DNA from: Eopsaltria australis | Taxonomy: Eukaryota > Chordata > Aves > Passeriformes > Petroicidae | Direction of reading: 5' to 3' | DNA: 64,000 nt | Assembly (NCBI GenBank): GCA_034509425.1 | Contig: JAVTVJ010000142.1 | Location: 1,048,501-1,112,500, forward strand | Shown: in pieces, positions 50,687-63,305 of the stretch | Layout of the letters: each line of letters begins with the position of its first letter | How positions within the stretch are numbered: position 1 is the stretch's first letter | The notes under the pieces: model-generated | Databases searched by the model: none | The model's input: only the letters and a program-made list of their open reading frames with translations | What the model was told of the DNA's origin: nothing | Made by a program: the position numbers and the translations under genes

Positions 50687-53600
50687 AAATGCTGCACTTC
50701 TGCTAGACAGTTATAATCATGGTAGCATAAATTTGGATGCTTATTTTGCTATTGAATACTCAGGTCTCTCAGTTTCATAGGAGCCTGCAAAATTTCCACT
50801 GTTCCATCATATCTTTTCATTTGCCTCACTTCATCAATAACTTTCTCCAGCATCACATTGTACTTGATGTTTCAGAAGACCATGCTGACCCAAGGTTATT
50901 ATCTCAGCACATTAAGCTGCTGAAGTAAGATGGTGGAAGTAATTTCAAAAGAAGCTTAGCAAGGAATGTGTAAATATTCTGGCCTAAAAAAAGAGAACGA
51001 TTTTCTGAAAAGAGGTGTTCAAAGCAATGAAGGATGTGTGGTGATCAGGATCTTTGTCTTTGCTAAGAGACATGAGACAGAAATCTATTAAAAACTGACT
51101 TAGAACCCTATTTTGTCTTAAGGCCAGAGAAATGGACAACTTTGGATAGGACTGAGTCTCCCCAACCCCTTTTACTGGTCTTGACTGAAATAGCAACCAT
51201 CTTAGAGCTGGGTTTTGTCTCTGCTAGCTGCAATGAAAGACCACCTTGACAGGTGAAAGCATTTCTGTGGTAGGACTCAGTGTACTCATGAGCAGTTCAA
51301 AATCTTTTATTTTTTATCTTAATATCCTTTATCTCTTCCCCCTTCCTGTTTAACTCACTTTTGTATTTACAAATAACATTCTTCTCTTAAGACTTGCCAT
51401 TCCTTTGGTTATTCCAGTAGCACTTACCTTTACCCGCAAAGATTGAAGTTTTTTTCCTTGTAATATGAGTGATGAGAGTAGTTTACCATATTTCAGAGAA
51501 GTGGCGTGCAGAGTGGTACCAGTATTTTAGGTTTTGTACTGGAAGCAGTCCCTGCATATTCTAGAATCACACTTACCTTTCTCTCAGCTGGTTCCTCTTT
51601 GTGACATCTTCTGATCCACTTATAAGGCTAACTTCTTTTTCATTCACTTCTGGTTGATGATCTTCCAGTTTATGACAAATTCTTAGTTTAACTCTTAAAT
51701 GTGCACCATTGAGGATACTGTACTGTTACATTTAATCCTATTTCCATTACTCCACTCCAATAGTCATTCATTTCTTGCATGTTTTCAGGAAGCAGATTAG
51801 GGCAAGGATTTATCAGTCTCCTCTGCAGTTCTGATGACGTCTTTTTGTTCCTAGACCTGTATCAGATTTATCTTTTAATGAAAATCATAAGCCCATATCA
51901 TCTCTCTTATATTCTATTCCCAAGGGCCTGCTTCTTATAAGCTTCCTACTTTCTTCTTCACTCTATTTTTTCAATTTAGATTCTTTTGCATTATACCTAA
52001 CAATTTTATTCCTAGAGAGACTTTACATTTGCTGACTGTAACTATTTGTATCATCTTTCAGTTTGATGTTTGTGCTGCACTGTGCACAACAGACATTTGC
52101 TTATGATAGGAGTATATGTGAAAAAATAAATATTTAAAAAATATTATACAACCACATGCAAAATCCCCTCAGCATAATAAGAGAGTATTAAGTCTAAACT
52201 ATGCACAGTACATCTGTCTTATTCTAAATAAACACTTTTACACAAATTGTTTCAACACAACAAGGAGACATCAGATGAGCCAACCTTGAGAAGCTGGACA
52301 TCTTAATGCTCACTGCCTACAGCCATAATATCAATGAAAAGGGTCATTAGTAGAGTGGTAGTTGGTCTCAGCTTTGAATTCCAGTTTATGATGAGAAAAA
52401 TATTCAGGTTTTATTGTATTTTAAAAGCTTTAAATAGTGGTGGTGATTTAGATAAATAACTTTTGTGTGAGTAAGGTTACTAGCATCCCTTTTTATTGTG
52501 GCACTAAAACATACTTGTTCCTCTTTAAAATGTTTTTTTACAGGACAGTAAAGTCAGATTCTGATGCACTCTAAACTATGAAAACAGATCTGAGATCTTT
52601 CTAAGTCATAATTTCTGAGAAAAAGTATAAACCCTTGCAAACTCAGTCTTGTTATTCCCCAAAAAAAAACCATAAGACTAAAAGTACTAATGTCAGCTAA
52701 AATCTTTTCTTCATCTCAGTTAAAATTTAAAAAGAAAATTAAAAAATAAAAATAATGAAAAAGAGCATGAGTTTGAAAGTTATCACTTTGTTTTGCTTTC
52801 ACAGATTTGGGTAAAATGTCTGGTTCTTCATTCCTTCTGGAGACCAACTCCTCTCAACCCCCATATCTCTTTCCAGCTTCTTACTATCCACACAACAAAA
52901 GGCTACATAGCACGTCTGAAGATATGCTTCCAAAAGTAAATGGTTATTTTGAAGCTCTGGTTTGTGTGGTTCACCTTAGACATCTTTAAGTTTCAAGAAG
53001 ACTAGTATTTTCACTCCAGTGGTTTTTGAAAGTCTGTCTTATGTGCCATCACAAAAAGTGCATGCAGAAATATCTTTTCTGCTTAATCTAATTATTCATT
53101 CAATTAATTAACGTATCTCCATTTTATTGTCTGCTCCCAGAAGTATGTATTTTCCAGAATCACATTATTAAACTGTCATCTCTACTCCTTACAACTATGG
53201 GGAAGGAGCATATCAAAGTAAGAAAAACTAAAAAAAACACTCCACAAATTAGGTTTTAAAAACCCATCTTTTTGTGCTTAGGCTTGATTTATAATGCTTG
53301 ATTACTAAAGGTTTGAGGAAATTTGAAAAAAAGTTAAACACGGCTAATAATGGTAAGTAATCATTGCATCTAAGTGTACCCTTTCAATGTTTTCCTTGTT
53401 TAGTTTATCATTTTAGCTAGGACTTGGAACAGAAGGATAACCCAAACTCTGTGGTTTTACTTAAAAATTATATAACTGTATTTTTCTAAAAGACATAAAA
53501 AGTCTGCAGAAATTATTATTCCACTGAGGAACAAGCAGTACTATGAAATCACAAACACCCCAAACTGATTTTATATTTTTTTCAAAAGAAGTTGCTTTCA

Positions 53601-56419
53601 TTCTGCTGCCCTTCCTTAAGCTGTTCATGTGCATGCTGAGCAAATTGTCTCTGTAGTCACGTTTTTTCTACCCACAGATAATGCATCACTATAACGATTC
53701 TCTTTTCATGCTACCCTGAGTAACTCTGCTCCCACGATTCCCCCTGGCTGAGATATGTTTCCCATCTACCAAGCCTATTTTACAATTTTTACAGTGGCAA
53801 CTCAGTCTTACTACCTTTGTACCAATGTTCAGAAAGGACATCTAATCTCAGTGTGGAGCACTGTTTGAAACCAAGACACAAATTAAATCATACTGCTGGG
53901 GAACTGTAGATCAGAATTACCACTCCTACTTACAGAAAAGTGACTGCTAATATATGTGGACTAAAGTCTTTCATGTCTTTAAACATTACTTTACGTGTAC
54001 TTTGTGTTTCAGTAGTTGGCTGAAACCCATGCAAATATCCAACCACTTAAACAGGCACTTTACAGATAATTAGCTCTGAACCTGTTTAAATTCTGAAAAT
54101 GCTTATTTACTTCCTTCTGAGACAAAAACATTGGTAAATTCTGAAGATGTTTGTGTTCTGTTTATTTTAATTTTTAGGTTCTCTAGACATCTAGATTTTG
54201 GCCAAGAGTTTCTCATGTGCCCATATTTTTGCAGAAGCTTGCTTTCTCTCTGATGTGTGGCCCCTATCATCTGAGTTGCGTATTCCCTCATCTCACATAT
54301 GGAACCCATTTGAAAATTGCATTGTGAACGCGCATCTCTTTCTGCCTAAAAAGAGAACTGGAGGTGAGATCAAATTTATCCTTTATTTTATAAATTAACA
54401 GTTAATGGACTCAGCCAATTTGTGGAGTTTGTGTCATACTCTGCTTTTTAAATTTTTTTAAAGTGACTGTTAGTCATCGAATCATAGCAAAAGGTACTAG
54501 TGAAAGGTATTTTAAATTTCTTTTGAAGTTGCTCTATTTTGCACAGTATAATTAAATGCTTGCTGGGTCGAAGGAAAAAAATAGCGTAATGAAGCAACCA
54601 CTAGGGAGAGAAGTAAGAACTGAATGTTAGTGTCATTGGACTCCTTACATAATAACTTTTAATACTAAATACAGCAGGGCAGTTGTTATCCTAGAATGCT
54701 CACTATTGTGTTAGTTAGTGATATTTGCTTAGAATGTTGATGAACGTATAAATCTCAGCAGGCACTGGAACAGGTGTTTGAATCCCTATGTTACTACATT
54801 AGAAACTGGGAGCATCAGAAAGTAGGTGACAGATTTCTTGAGATCTCTATGAGATAAGACTTTGACAAGTGAAGAGCTTCTGGGAGCAGTGGAAATTGTG
54901 ACACACGTATTCATTCAGACCTAAAGTGAGGCAACTGAAATATGCTCTTCCATGAGACTGAAAAGATGCTCTTCCATTTGGGCTCTCTTTCTGTCTCCTG
55001 ATCTTTATGCTGGTTTGTGCAGATTTCTTTCTAAAACAGCTAAATTTGTACTGTAAAAAGAAACTACACACTTAACTTTAGGCTGTCAAAGTCACCAAGA
55101 CAGCTATATTGTTGTGTAGAAGACAACTAATGTATCAGAGGACTTCTGTATACAGAGTTTCTTCCTCTGTATTGCATGGCTTGAATTATGCAGGCAATTT
55201 GTATGTCACACAAAGGACTTCAGTGCGAGCTTCTAGAGATATTTGAGTTGTATTTATTTAGTTGTTCTCCTTTCCAGCTTCTTCTTCAGTAAATGCTGGC
55301 CACCTATATACTGGAATGCTGCTTCTAAAATAGTTCAGATTAAATTAAGCCTATATTTCTTATTGAAAGGAAAAAACAAATTTAAAAAACCCAACCAACG
55401 AAAAAAATTCTAAAAAGTTTTAGGTAATATTTTACAACTATGAAGTCCAATGTGGACTCAGATAAACACATCTTTTCTGAGTGCAAAACTGCTAAATATT
55501 GCTATAGTAATTATTGCTAAGATAATGAACATTTAATCTAGAGAAGATACTAATCATTATCACTGCAATTCATCACCAATAATATTCCAATTTCCTTCTA
55601 AATCTGAGTTTTTGTCATACATTGACAAAGTCAACCTTTTAAAATTTTGCTTATAACAAAACAGTAAGAAGCAAATAAAACCAATATGAAATGTAATTTT
55701 AAAAGAATTTTTTGTTTTATATTTCAAAATCTGTTTTTGCTACTGAATTTCAATTATTAATCCTAGCTTACTGATTAGAATTAAATGCCTTCAGCTCATC
55801 AAATTTAGGTATTTCAAAATGTATTTAAAAAAGACAATTCAATTGCTGCAATAATGAACTACAACTCTAAGAGGTGAAATGAAAGCTTGTAATTTATTAA
55901 TAGGAAACTACACCAATCAGATTTGCCCAATAAATGTGTGAATCTAACACAAGTCAGAAAATAGACTGAAAATGTATTGGTGAGTCAAATACTGCATTAT
56001 ATTTTGGGTAAAACCTTGGTTTTCCTAAAAGATTTATTTGAGAACAAGAATAACAACTTTAGCAAGACTTAACAGCTTCAGCCCCTGAATCTTTCTGCCA
56101 ATGAAGAGCAATGAAGTAATGTTTTAAGTGTGCCAAATTTATATATTAAAAAGCAAACCTGTTGAATAGAAACTGTACTTTCTACTGATTTTCACAGGAG
56201 GTTAAACTAGTTAACATTTATCTGGAAAAGAGCATGGCAATTTTTTGCTGATCCTTTCCTTCTTGACACCAAGTGGAGGAGAGGGTAGGCAGGCAAAGGA
56301 CCTGAGGTGCTGTGAAGAGAAGGGACACAGCAATCAAGAGCGGGATCACCAGAAGGATAGGGATGTAAATAAAGAAATTCTCGGGCCACAGTGATGTGAA
56401 GGAATCTCTTATTCTCTTC

Positions 56420-57660
56420 ATGGGGAGTCAGCGCATTTGAGTGCCCCCTGAAATGCCTGTACACTAATGCACACAGTCTGGAAAACAAACAGAAAGAATT
56501 AGGAGTCTGTGTGCAGTTACAGGATTATGACCTTATTAAAACAATGGAGATGTGGTGGAATAGATCACACAACAGAGTGCTGCAAAACACAAACACAGGC
56601 CCCTTAAGAACCACAGGTTGGGAATGCCAGAGGGAGCAGTCCTATGTGTGAGAAAGATGCTGGAATGCATGGAGCTCTGCCTTGTGAGGAGTGATGAGCT
56701 GAGAGCTGCTGTGTTGGGAACTGGTGGGCAGATTAACATGAGTCATTCCTAATAGGAAAGGAGTAGTTGAGATCTTTGTCAGACAACATGAAGAAGTCTC
56801 ATATTCCCAGTCACTGGTTCTTATGCCTGAGATACCACTCTGACATCTGCTAGAAAGCATAGCAAGGCTAAAGCAAACTACGAGGTTTCTGAAATGAACT
56901 GAAAACAGCTGACACAGGTGATCCAGGAATTAATAAGGAGTGGTGCACCTGATACTTAAAAACAGGGAAGAAGTGGTCAGGGATGTGGAATTCAGAGACA
57001 TCCTTTGACTGCAGTAACCAGGGATAGTGGAAATCAGGATCCTAAGAGGCGGGACTAGGGCAAAAAGCAGAATCACCGCCCTGGTCATCAGAGGCAGAGA
57101 TTTTGACCTCAACAGAGACCACTGTGAAGTTCTACACCTCAAGAGTGATCCTTCCCCAATACCCGTTTGTGTACTGATCTGGAGGTGCTGGGCTCCTTGG
57201 TAGCAGAGAGAAATGGAGCTACTGGAGAGGGCCAGGTGAAGGGTTACCGAGGGGATTAAGGGACTGGAGCACCTTCCATAGGAAGACAGCCTGAGGGAGC
57301 TGGGACTGTTTAGTCTGGAGTGGGATTGGAGGGGGGATCAGCTGAGGTCAGTCACTAACAGCATACTCCAGGGATCAAATACTGGCACCAATACTATTCA
57401 AGACCTTCCTTAATAACATGGGTGATGGGGAAGGGCTCGTCCTGATCAGGTTTGGTACAAAACCTGGAGAAAAGGCTATGCTAGGTAGGTGTGCTACCAT
57501 TCAGAGGGACATAAACAGGCTGGAGAATTGAGCAGATAGGAACCTTTTGAAGTTCAGCAAAAGCTTCAGTTGACCTTGCTCGAACATTGGGATTGCACAA
57601 CATAGTCTCAAGGGTTCCCTTCCAACCTCAAAAAATATGTGATTTTGTGATTCAGTACTT
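56420..57660 (+). mobile_element. CR1 LINE, longest copy, rearranged (endonuclease, then 3' part, RT part, 3' end)
   Basis: The left part (56420-57130) is the ORF2 endonuclease. The frame reads LKCLYTNA from 56448, keeping the conserved Asn codon (AAT, 56466-56468). In the same frame the ETWW block reads MEMWW, with the catalytic Glu kept (GAG, 56547-56549). Further on the GDFN block is destroyed, and the SDH block is altered to a stop-Pro-Gly around 57021-57030, although the following EIRILRGG-like peptide is readable. Then GATTAAGGGACTGGAGCACC at about 57255-57274 and GGGAGCTGGGACTGTTTAGT belong to the distal ORF2/3' region, while the next part (about 57345-57555: TACTCCAGGGATCAAATACT, a FADD box lost to a deletion at TTTGGTACAAAACC, and ACAGGCTGGAGAATTGAGCA) belongs upstream, to the RT palm. 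A short terminal piece (57590-57660) closes with GGGTTCCCTTCCAACC and GTGATTTTGTGATTC. All frames are broken. Confidence 0.88.
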
Positions 57661-60023
57661 GATGAGGTACATTTTGCATTTATTTTCACTGATGTTGATA
57701 GGATATCATTAAGTGTCTAACCCCCAGAGACATGCAATGAGCAAATGCCTCTGAGGGCTATGTATTATCCTGTATTTAGAAGAGATCGTATCATAGGTTA
57801 ACAATCTTTGACAAGGACTGTAAAAAATCAACTGCAAAAGACTTTGAAGCAGCTCACTAGAAAGGACGACTGACTAATTATAGCTCAAGAAAATTCTGCT
57901 ATGTAATTTCTAAGGTGATATTCCAAAGCTCATCAGAATAATTTCCTTCACGTCTATTGGCTTGGATCAGGCCTCTTTTGAATTAAAAAATAGGCAGTGT
58001 ATAAAATGCACAAATAAGGAAACATTTAAAAAATACTAGAGACAGAAAATATCTACCTCATATAACATTTTTTTGACAAAATAAATAAAGAAATCACATT
58101 ATCAGGAATCTGGTAATTACAGACAAGTTATGGAACTTCTACTGGATGGATCTTTTACAAGCAGAAAACTAAGGAATAAGCAATGAATAAGCAATCTGGC
58201 CTCAAGAAATACTCCTGCCATGTGTGGTGCAGCTTGTTACCTCACCTGTGATGATAAAGCTGTCTGAGGGCAAACTGCATTGAAACATCCTGTGTCAAAA
58301 TACTGCTCTTCTTATTTACTGTATCTGGAACAATTTTTAGCAATTTTTAAATTTAATTTTTGAAATGATGCCTCCAAGCTTTATTAGCTTTACTATAAGA
58401 CTGGAAAAGCTATAAACTTCAGATGAGAAGAGGGAGGACAAGGTGCCTGAGGAAGAGAGAGTAATCAAATCCCAGCCTAAAGGCTGGATTTGTAAAGATT
58501 ATGTAGGTGTCCGAAGGTGTAGATGGATGCCTAGTGTGATCTCAAAAGCCTAAAACATGAGTTTAATGGGTGTTTCCAAAAACAAAGAGCCTGTTTCATT
58601 CTGTAATTGCCTAGGTACCTTTCAAACTAGATTTTAAGACTGTGAAAAGTGGCTCACAAAACAAGCAGCAGCACTTCTTGTTCCCAAATCAGATTACTGC
58701 TGAGTCTTACACTCTAGGTCTCAAATCTCTTGTGCCTTGAGATGACTTGTTGACCTTGGATGGAAAAAGCAGAAACATGTTTTTTAGTTTGGTTTACATT
58801 AAATTATTACCAAATATATTTTTATATTTTCTCTTATGTGGGTGCTCTTAAATCCTGTTCTGAATCAGGAAAGAATTACTGAAAATTTGGCATGCCCTTT
58901 TCCAGATAAGTTTTCACTAGTTTAACTGAATTGCCTTGTAAAATATATAATTTCATTAAGTCAATGCAATATTGGGTATAAATGTGAACCAGTAAAGATG
59001 TTTTCCTCTGTTAACTCTGAAACTAGTGACTAGTATCTATTCTAACTGATCCTTTACACATGGGAGAGACATAAGTGGTTATGGGAATACTTAGATCCTT
59101 TCAGTCATAAGCAAATCTCAGGGAATTGCACAATGAAAAGTATTCTGAGAAGACAGGCTTTGTACTTTTTGGATTAAGTTTGTATTCTCATTTTCTCAAA
59201 TGCATGTATGTACTTCTGAAGGACTTTCTTCTGTTTGCCTGAGACCAAGTTGTAATCAGTTCACATATATGACTTAATGGAAGTTTGCTGCATTTTTTGT
59301 GGGGGGAATTATTCATGCATGTGAAAAAGAAAAGAGATAATTTCTCCTTTTTTTTTCCATCATTGAACCTGCATTCACTTTTGTTTAGTGAGAGCATCTG
59401 TTCAATTTCTTCCATATTATCAAGTAGTCTATGAGAGAAAAAGCTATAAAATATGAAGGAAGTAAATGAAAATGACAAGTAAAATTTAGATCAGGTACCA
59501 TGAAAAATGAGTGACTAAAAGACTTGAGGGAAAACCTCCCAGAGGAAGTCATGAGGGGTGTTAATCTAGAGATGCACAAAATTAAGCTGAAAAGAATTAG
59601 TTATCAGTAAGTGTGCATTAGAGAATGCAGCAGAGAACTTAAGCAAGCTACCAGATTTACAGCGAGGCACTACTGTTGCCTTGAAACATGCTCCTGACCA
59701 TAGAGCCTCAGGGTTAGCAAGCTCATGCATTAGAAGGCTTAATTAGAGAATGTAATGGGGTACTAAAGTTGATAGCGATTGTTTATATTAAACAATTGGA
59801 CAAGTGGACTGCCTTACTAGTAGTAAAACTAAGAGTTTAAATCCACGTTTTCTAGAATACATCAATCACTCAGACTTCCTCTGAATGGGAAAATAGCTTT
59901 TCAAAGCACAAATTAAAAAATTTTGTGATCATGGAGAAGATGGTGGGAGATGAAAGAATTTTGTTGACTAGTGGTTCTGAAGATGGAAAGTAGCAGAATT
60001 TTAGCTTTTCAAAGAAATGGGAA

Positions 60024-60062
60024 TATATATACATAGAGATGTGTGATATTATATATAATATT
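60024..60062. repeat. TA-rich low-complexity tract
   Basis: ATATATATAC and TATATATAATATTA words dominate about 40 bases, separated by a short CATAGAGATGTGTG segment. Confidence 0.65.
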
Positions 60063-60276
60063 ACTGAATGCAAAGTAGAAGGGAAAACTGACTTAATTCT
60101 TCTAAAAGAAGACAATCTTTTTTTTCCACATTATTGCATTCCAATATGCATCATACCTCTCTTCCAAAAAATTATTCTACAAGCATTTAAAATTTGATGG
60201 TTGTGTTATAGTGCAAAAATTCTTAATGCATTTTAGAAATACTAGTTGGAAGCAAAATTAATGTGATTTTGCTTCC

Positions 60277-60303
60277 TTTTTTTTTTTTTTTTTGTTTGTT
60301 TGC
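60277..60303 (+). repeat. T17 run followed by (GTTT)n
   Basis: Seventeen T residues at 60277-60293 continue into GTTTGTTTG. It is a simple mono/tetranucleotide repeat. No retroposon body is recognised on either side. Confidence 0.8.
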
Positions 60304-60659
60304 TTTGAAGTGACTGTGTGCTTCTTTTTCCCAGTTAATTTTAGGTAATTCTGCCAGAACTACAAGCAGCAGGATTTTACTCATTACTTAGGCTATATCA
60401 ATGTTATTATGTGTACTACCATGCTCTCAGAGTTTACTGCTAGGAGTACAGCAAACCATAAGGTTTTTTACCCTGCTCTTGTACTTGCTCCTTGATTTCT
60501 CTGCATCTGGTGTGATTACTTTCTGGTGGAAATGTTTTAACTGCCTCCCTCACAGATCTAGATAGGACCACCTTGTGAGTAGATTTTTTCTATTTTTTTC
60601 ATTTGGTGGAATGGGGTAAAAGCAGAATTTTAGCAACATGACTATGGCTACATCTGAAA

Positions 60660-60700
60660 TGGTGAAGCACTCATACTTCACCACCACAGTGGTAGTGGTG
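60660..60700. repeat. Two overlapping inverted repeats
   Basis: TGGTGAAG (60660-60667) and CTTCACCA (60676-60683) form a perfect 8-bp stem with an 8-base loop. The right arm overlaps a second hairpin, 60679-60700, with a nine-position CACCACCAC/GTAGTGGTG stem (one mismatch) and a four-base loop. The two stems exclude each other. No known function is assigned. Confidence 0.7.
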
Positions 60701-63280
60701 ATATATATAAATCTCTAAAGTAGAATACCGAATTACATAAAGGCCAAGTACTGTAATTCCCATTCTCTGGCTTTATTGCAGGTGCTTAAAATTGGAAGGT
60801 CCTTTAAAATTTTTTAACTGGTTTTATATCACACAAATGACATCTATTGATAAATTTTTAAGCATATAATCATTAAAACTTTGAAATACTTTAGTTTTAT
60901 AGATCTGTTGCAAAAATGTGGTGAGTAGGAAGGAACTGTCCTGATGACAAAGGTGAGTTTATCAGAACATTATTAGAACAATGTTATCAAAGAATTATTT
61001 CCACTGCTATATAGTGAAAATGAAGAAGTGAGTACTAATGAAGCTCAGAAAGAAATTTAATATCTCCAAACAGCAGTCACAGGCTGTCATACAAGACTAC
61101 CTGATGGTGTCTAAATATAAGGGAGATGCCCCTAAGTTAGCTATATTTGGTAAAGACACCTTACATACTCAAGCCTGGGGGCGGGTATGAGGGTTGGGTT
61201 CTAGACTTTTCTATATAGGAAAGCATACAGGCAGGAATAACAGTATTTCCTTAACAAGGCATCAGAGTATTGCCTTAAAGGTGACTTGTGCAATGCGAAC
61301 TGTCAGAACATTTGGGGCTTTGAAAAATGAGCCTAATATGCAGGAGCTAGAAACAATTTCCGCAACTGATAACATCAGATCTTTATTTCAAGTGCACCTC
61401 CAGTTGCAGTCTATATCCCTGCAGTGTGACCATTTTTCCTAATTAAGATTATCATCTCTGCCAGGCTGAACTGTATCTACATCAATTAACTTATTCAAAT
61501 TGATTAAGGAATAGGGCCTAGAAGGAATAATGTGGCACTCAGTGATATTTTCTTCCATATGTCTCTTTACACATGCCTTTGTCCTTTGCTGTGATCTCAA
61601 AATAGTCTCACTGAATTGCAAATTCCACTCACCTCATTGAGACAAGTAGCAGCCTACAATGCCTTATCTGTGGGCAGAACACATTATACAACATGGGCAC
61701 TGCTGTAAAACCAGTAATCAAAGTGATAACTTTCAGTTTTGTTATGCTTTCCTCACATAGGAGAAAATTATACTGATTCTTACACAGAGATCTTTTTAAC
61801 CTCAGTAGCACTCATGGATGTATGGAGAACAGTGTTTTTTGAAACTTACAACACTTATGAAACCAAAAAATAATTTTTTTCTACACTGAATAACTTATCA
61901 GGCTCTTTCAATCCATTAATATTCATTTCATTAGAGTCTATATAATAATAAAATTACCTGAAAAAAAGAGATTGGCTTGAACAGTGAGAAAAGTTTCATA
62001 TACTTCAAGGAGAGACTTATATATGGAGATACTTTATTTTCTTCAGAAACTATTTTCCTCCTAAGCCACACCATTTACAAAGGGGGTGGTTACCAATTGC
62101 TTCATTGCTCCAAATGCTCTGTGTTACAGTGAAGAGCTGCTGTGTAACCAGGATGGTATTCTCTAACATTTTATTAGCAATGAATTGACTTTCACCTTCT
62201 TTCATACAGCACTTGCATTTTCAATCTCTTCATCTTTATTAACATTTCCAGAATTATTTCAACTTCATGCCTTTGATATTATTAATAAGTTTATGTAGAC
62301 AGTGACAGAATAAGAATTTTGTACTGAAAAGTTCAAGTTTTGCCACAATGAATGCCAGTTATGACTAATCTCTGGTAATATAGGAGAAAGCTTTTCATAC
62401 ATGTGCTCTCCTTTGAACCAAGTCAAGAGAAAACAACTGTAAAACCTAAGCTGACAGTATTCTAACACTGTACTTCTGTGAGGTTTATGCTTGCTTGCTA
62501 AGAGACATATGCCAAAGTGGGCATTAATTTTAAGTACTGTGAAATAGACTTTCAAAACATATCTGCCCTACACCGTGTAGTCATAGCCTCACACCTGGAC
62601 CTCGCACTGAGGAAACTTGTCTTTTAATCCATCTGGAAAAAAATTATGAGGAAGACCCCAAGGAGGAATAAATTGCTGGACTTGTAAGTGTCAGTGACAT
62701 GAGCCTTTGTTTTGTTTTCCTGCAGATATAATGAATTCTCAGACACAGTGGGCTTAGGCTGACTTGCTTGACTTTTTCTGCCCCTGCCCTAAGTAGCATG
62801 GCTCTGACACTGCAATACACTGCAGCAAGTGGTTCAGGAGTCAGGATTGTTTGTAAAAATCAGTGATTACAACATGTTGCAACTTTCAAAAAGACTTCTC
62901 AAGTGGTAATGCATCTTTCAATTGAAGTATTATTCAATTATTTTGAGAAACACTGATATTAAAATTATTTACAGTTGTTCTTTTATTTCTAAACAAAGAC
63001 CAGAATCTGTGTAGTCGAAATTATCTGTTTTGCTGCTCCCTTGAGGCAGGATATGGGAGTTGTTAACTTACCATTCTAAGACAGTTCCAGTTTTCTGAAC
63101 ACTTCAGTAGAAATTGCATTCTTATTTCAAGTGAGCTAGACAGAAAAATTCTGATTAAACAAAACGGTGTCAAAATTGCAAATCATTAAGTTTGAAGTAT
63201 TTGTGCAGGGGGAGCACAACATTTTGGCTTTGATATAATGATGTGCAGTCCAGGAAAGTGCTCTCAGCAAAAACCATAAA

Positions 63281-63305
63281 CATATACAAATATATATACA
63301 TATAC
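63281..63305. repeat. TA/CATA microsatellite
   Basis: CATATACAAATATATATACATATAC-like simple sequence covers 25 bases, with alternating purine and pyrimidine throughout most of it. Confidence 0.7.

Larger units (their letters stand above)
46201..56419. other. Unique AT-rich non-coding DNA
   Basis: Ten kilobases without a recognised gene or interspersed repeat. It includes a local 31-base duplication (50625-50686) and a possible regulatory block (47380-47640). The longest open frame (49206-49604, plus, 132 codons) is hydrophobic and AT-driven with no known family resemblance. Confidence 0.5.
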
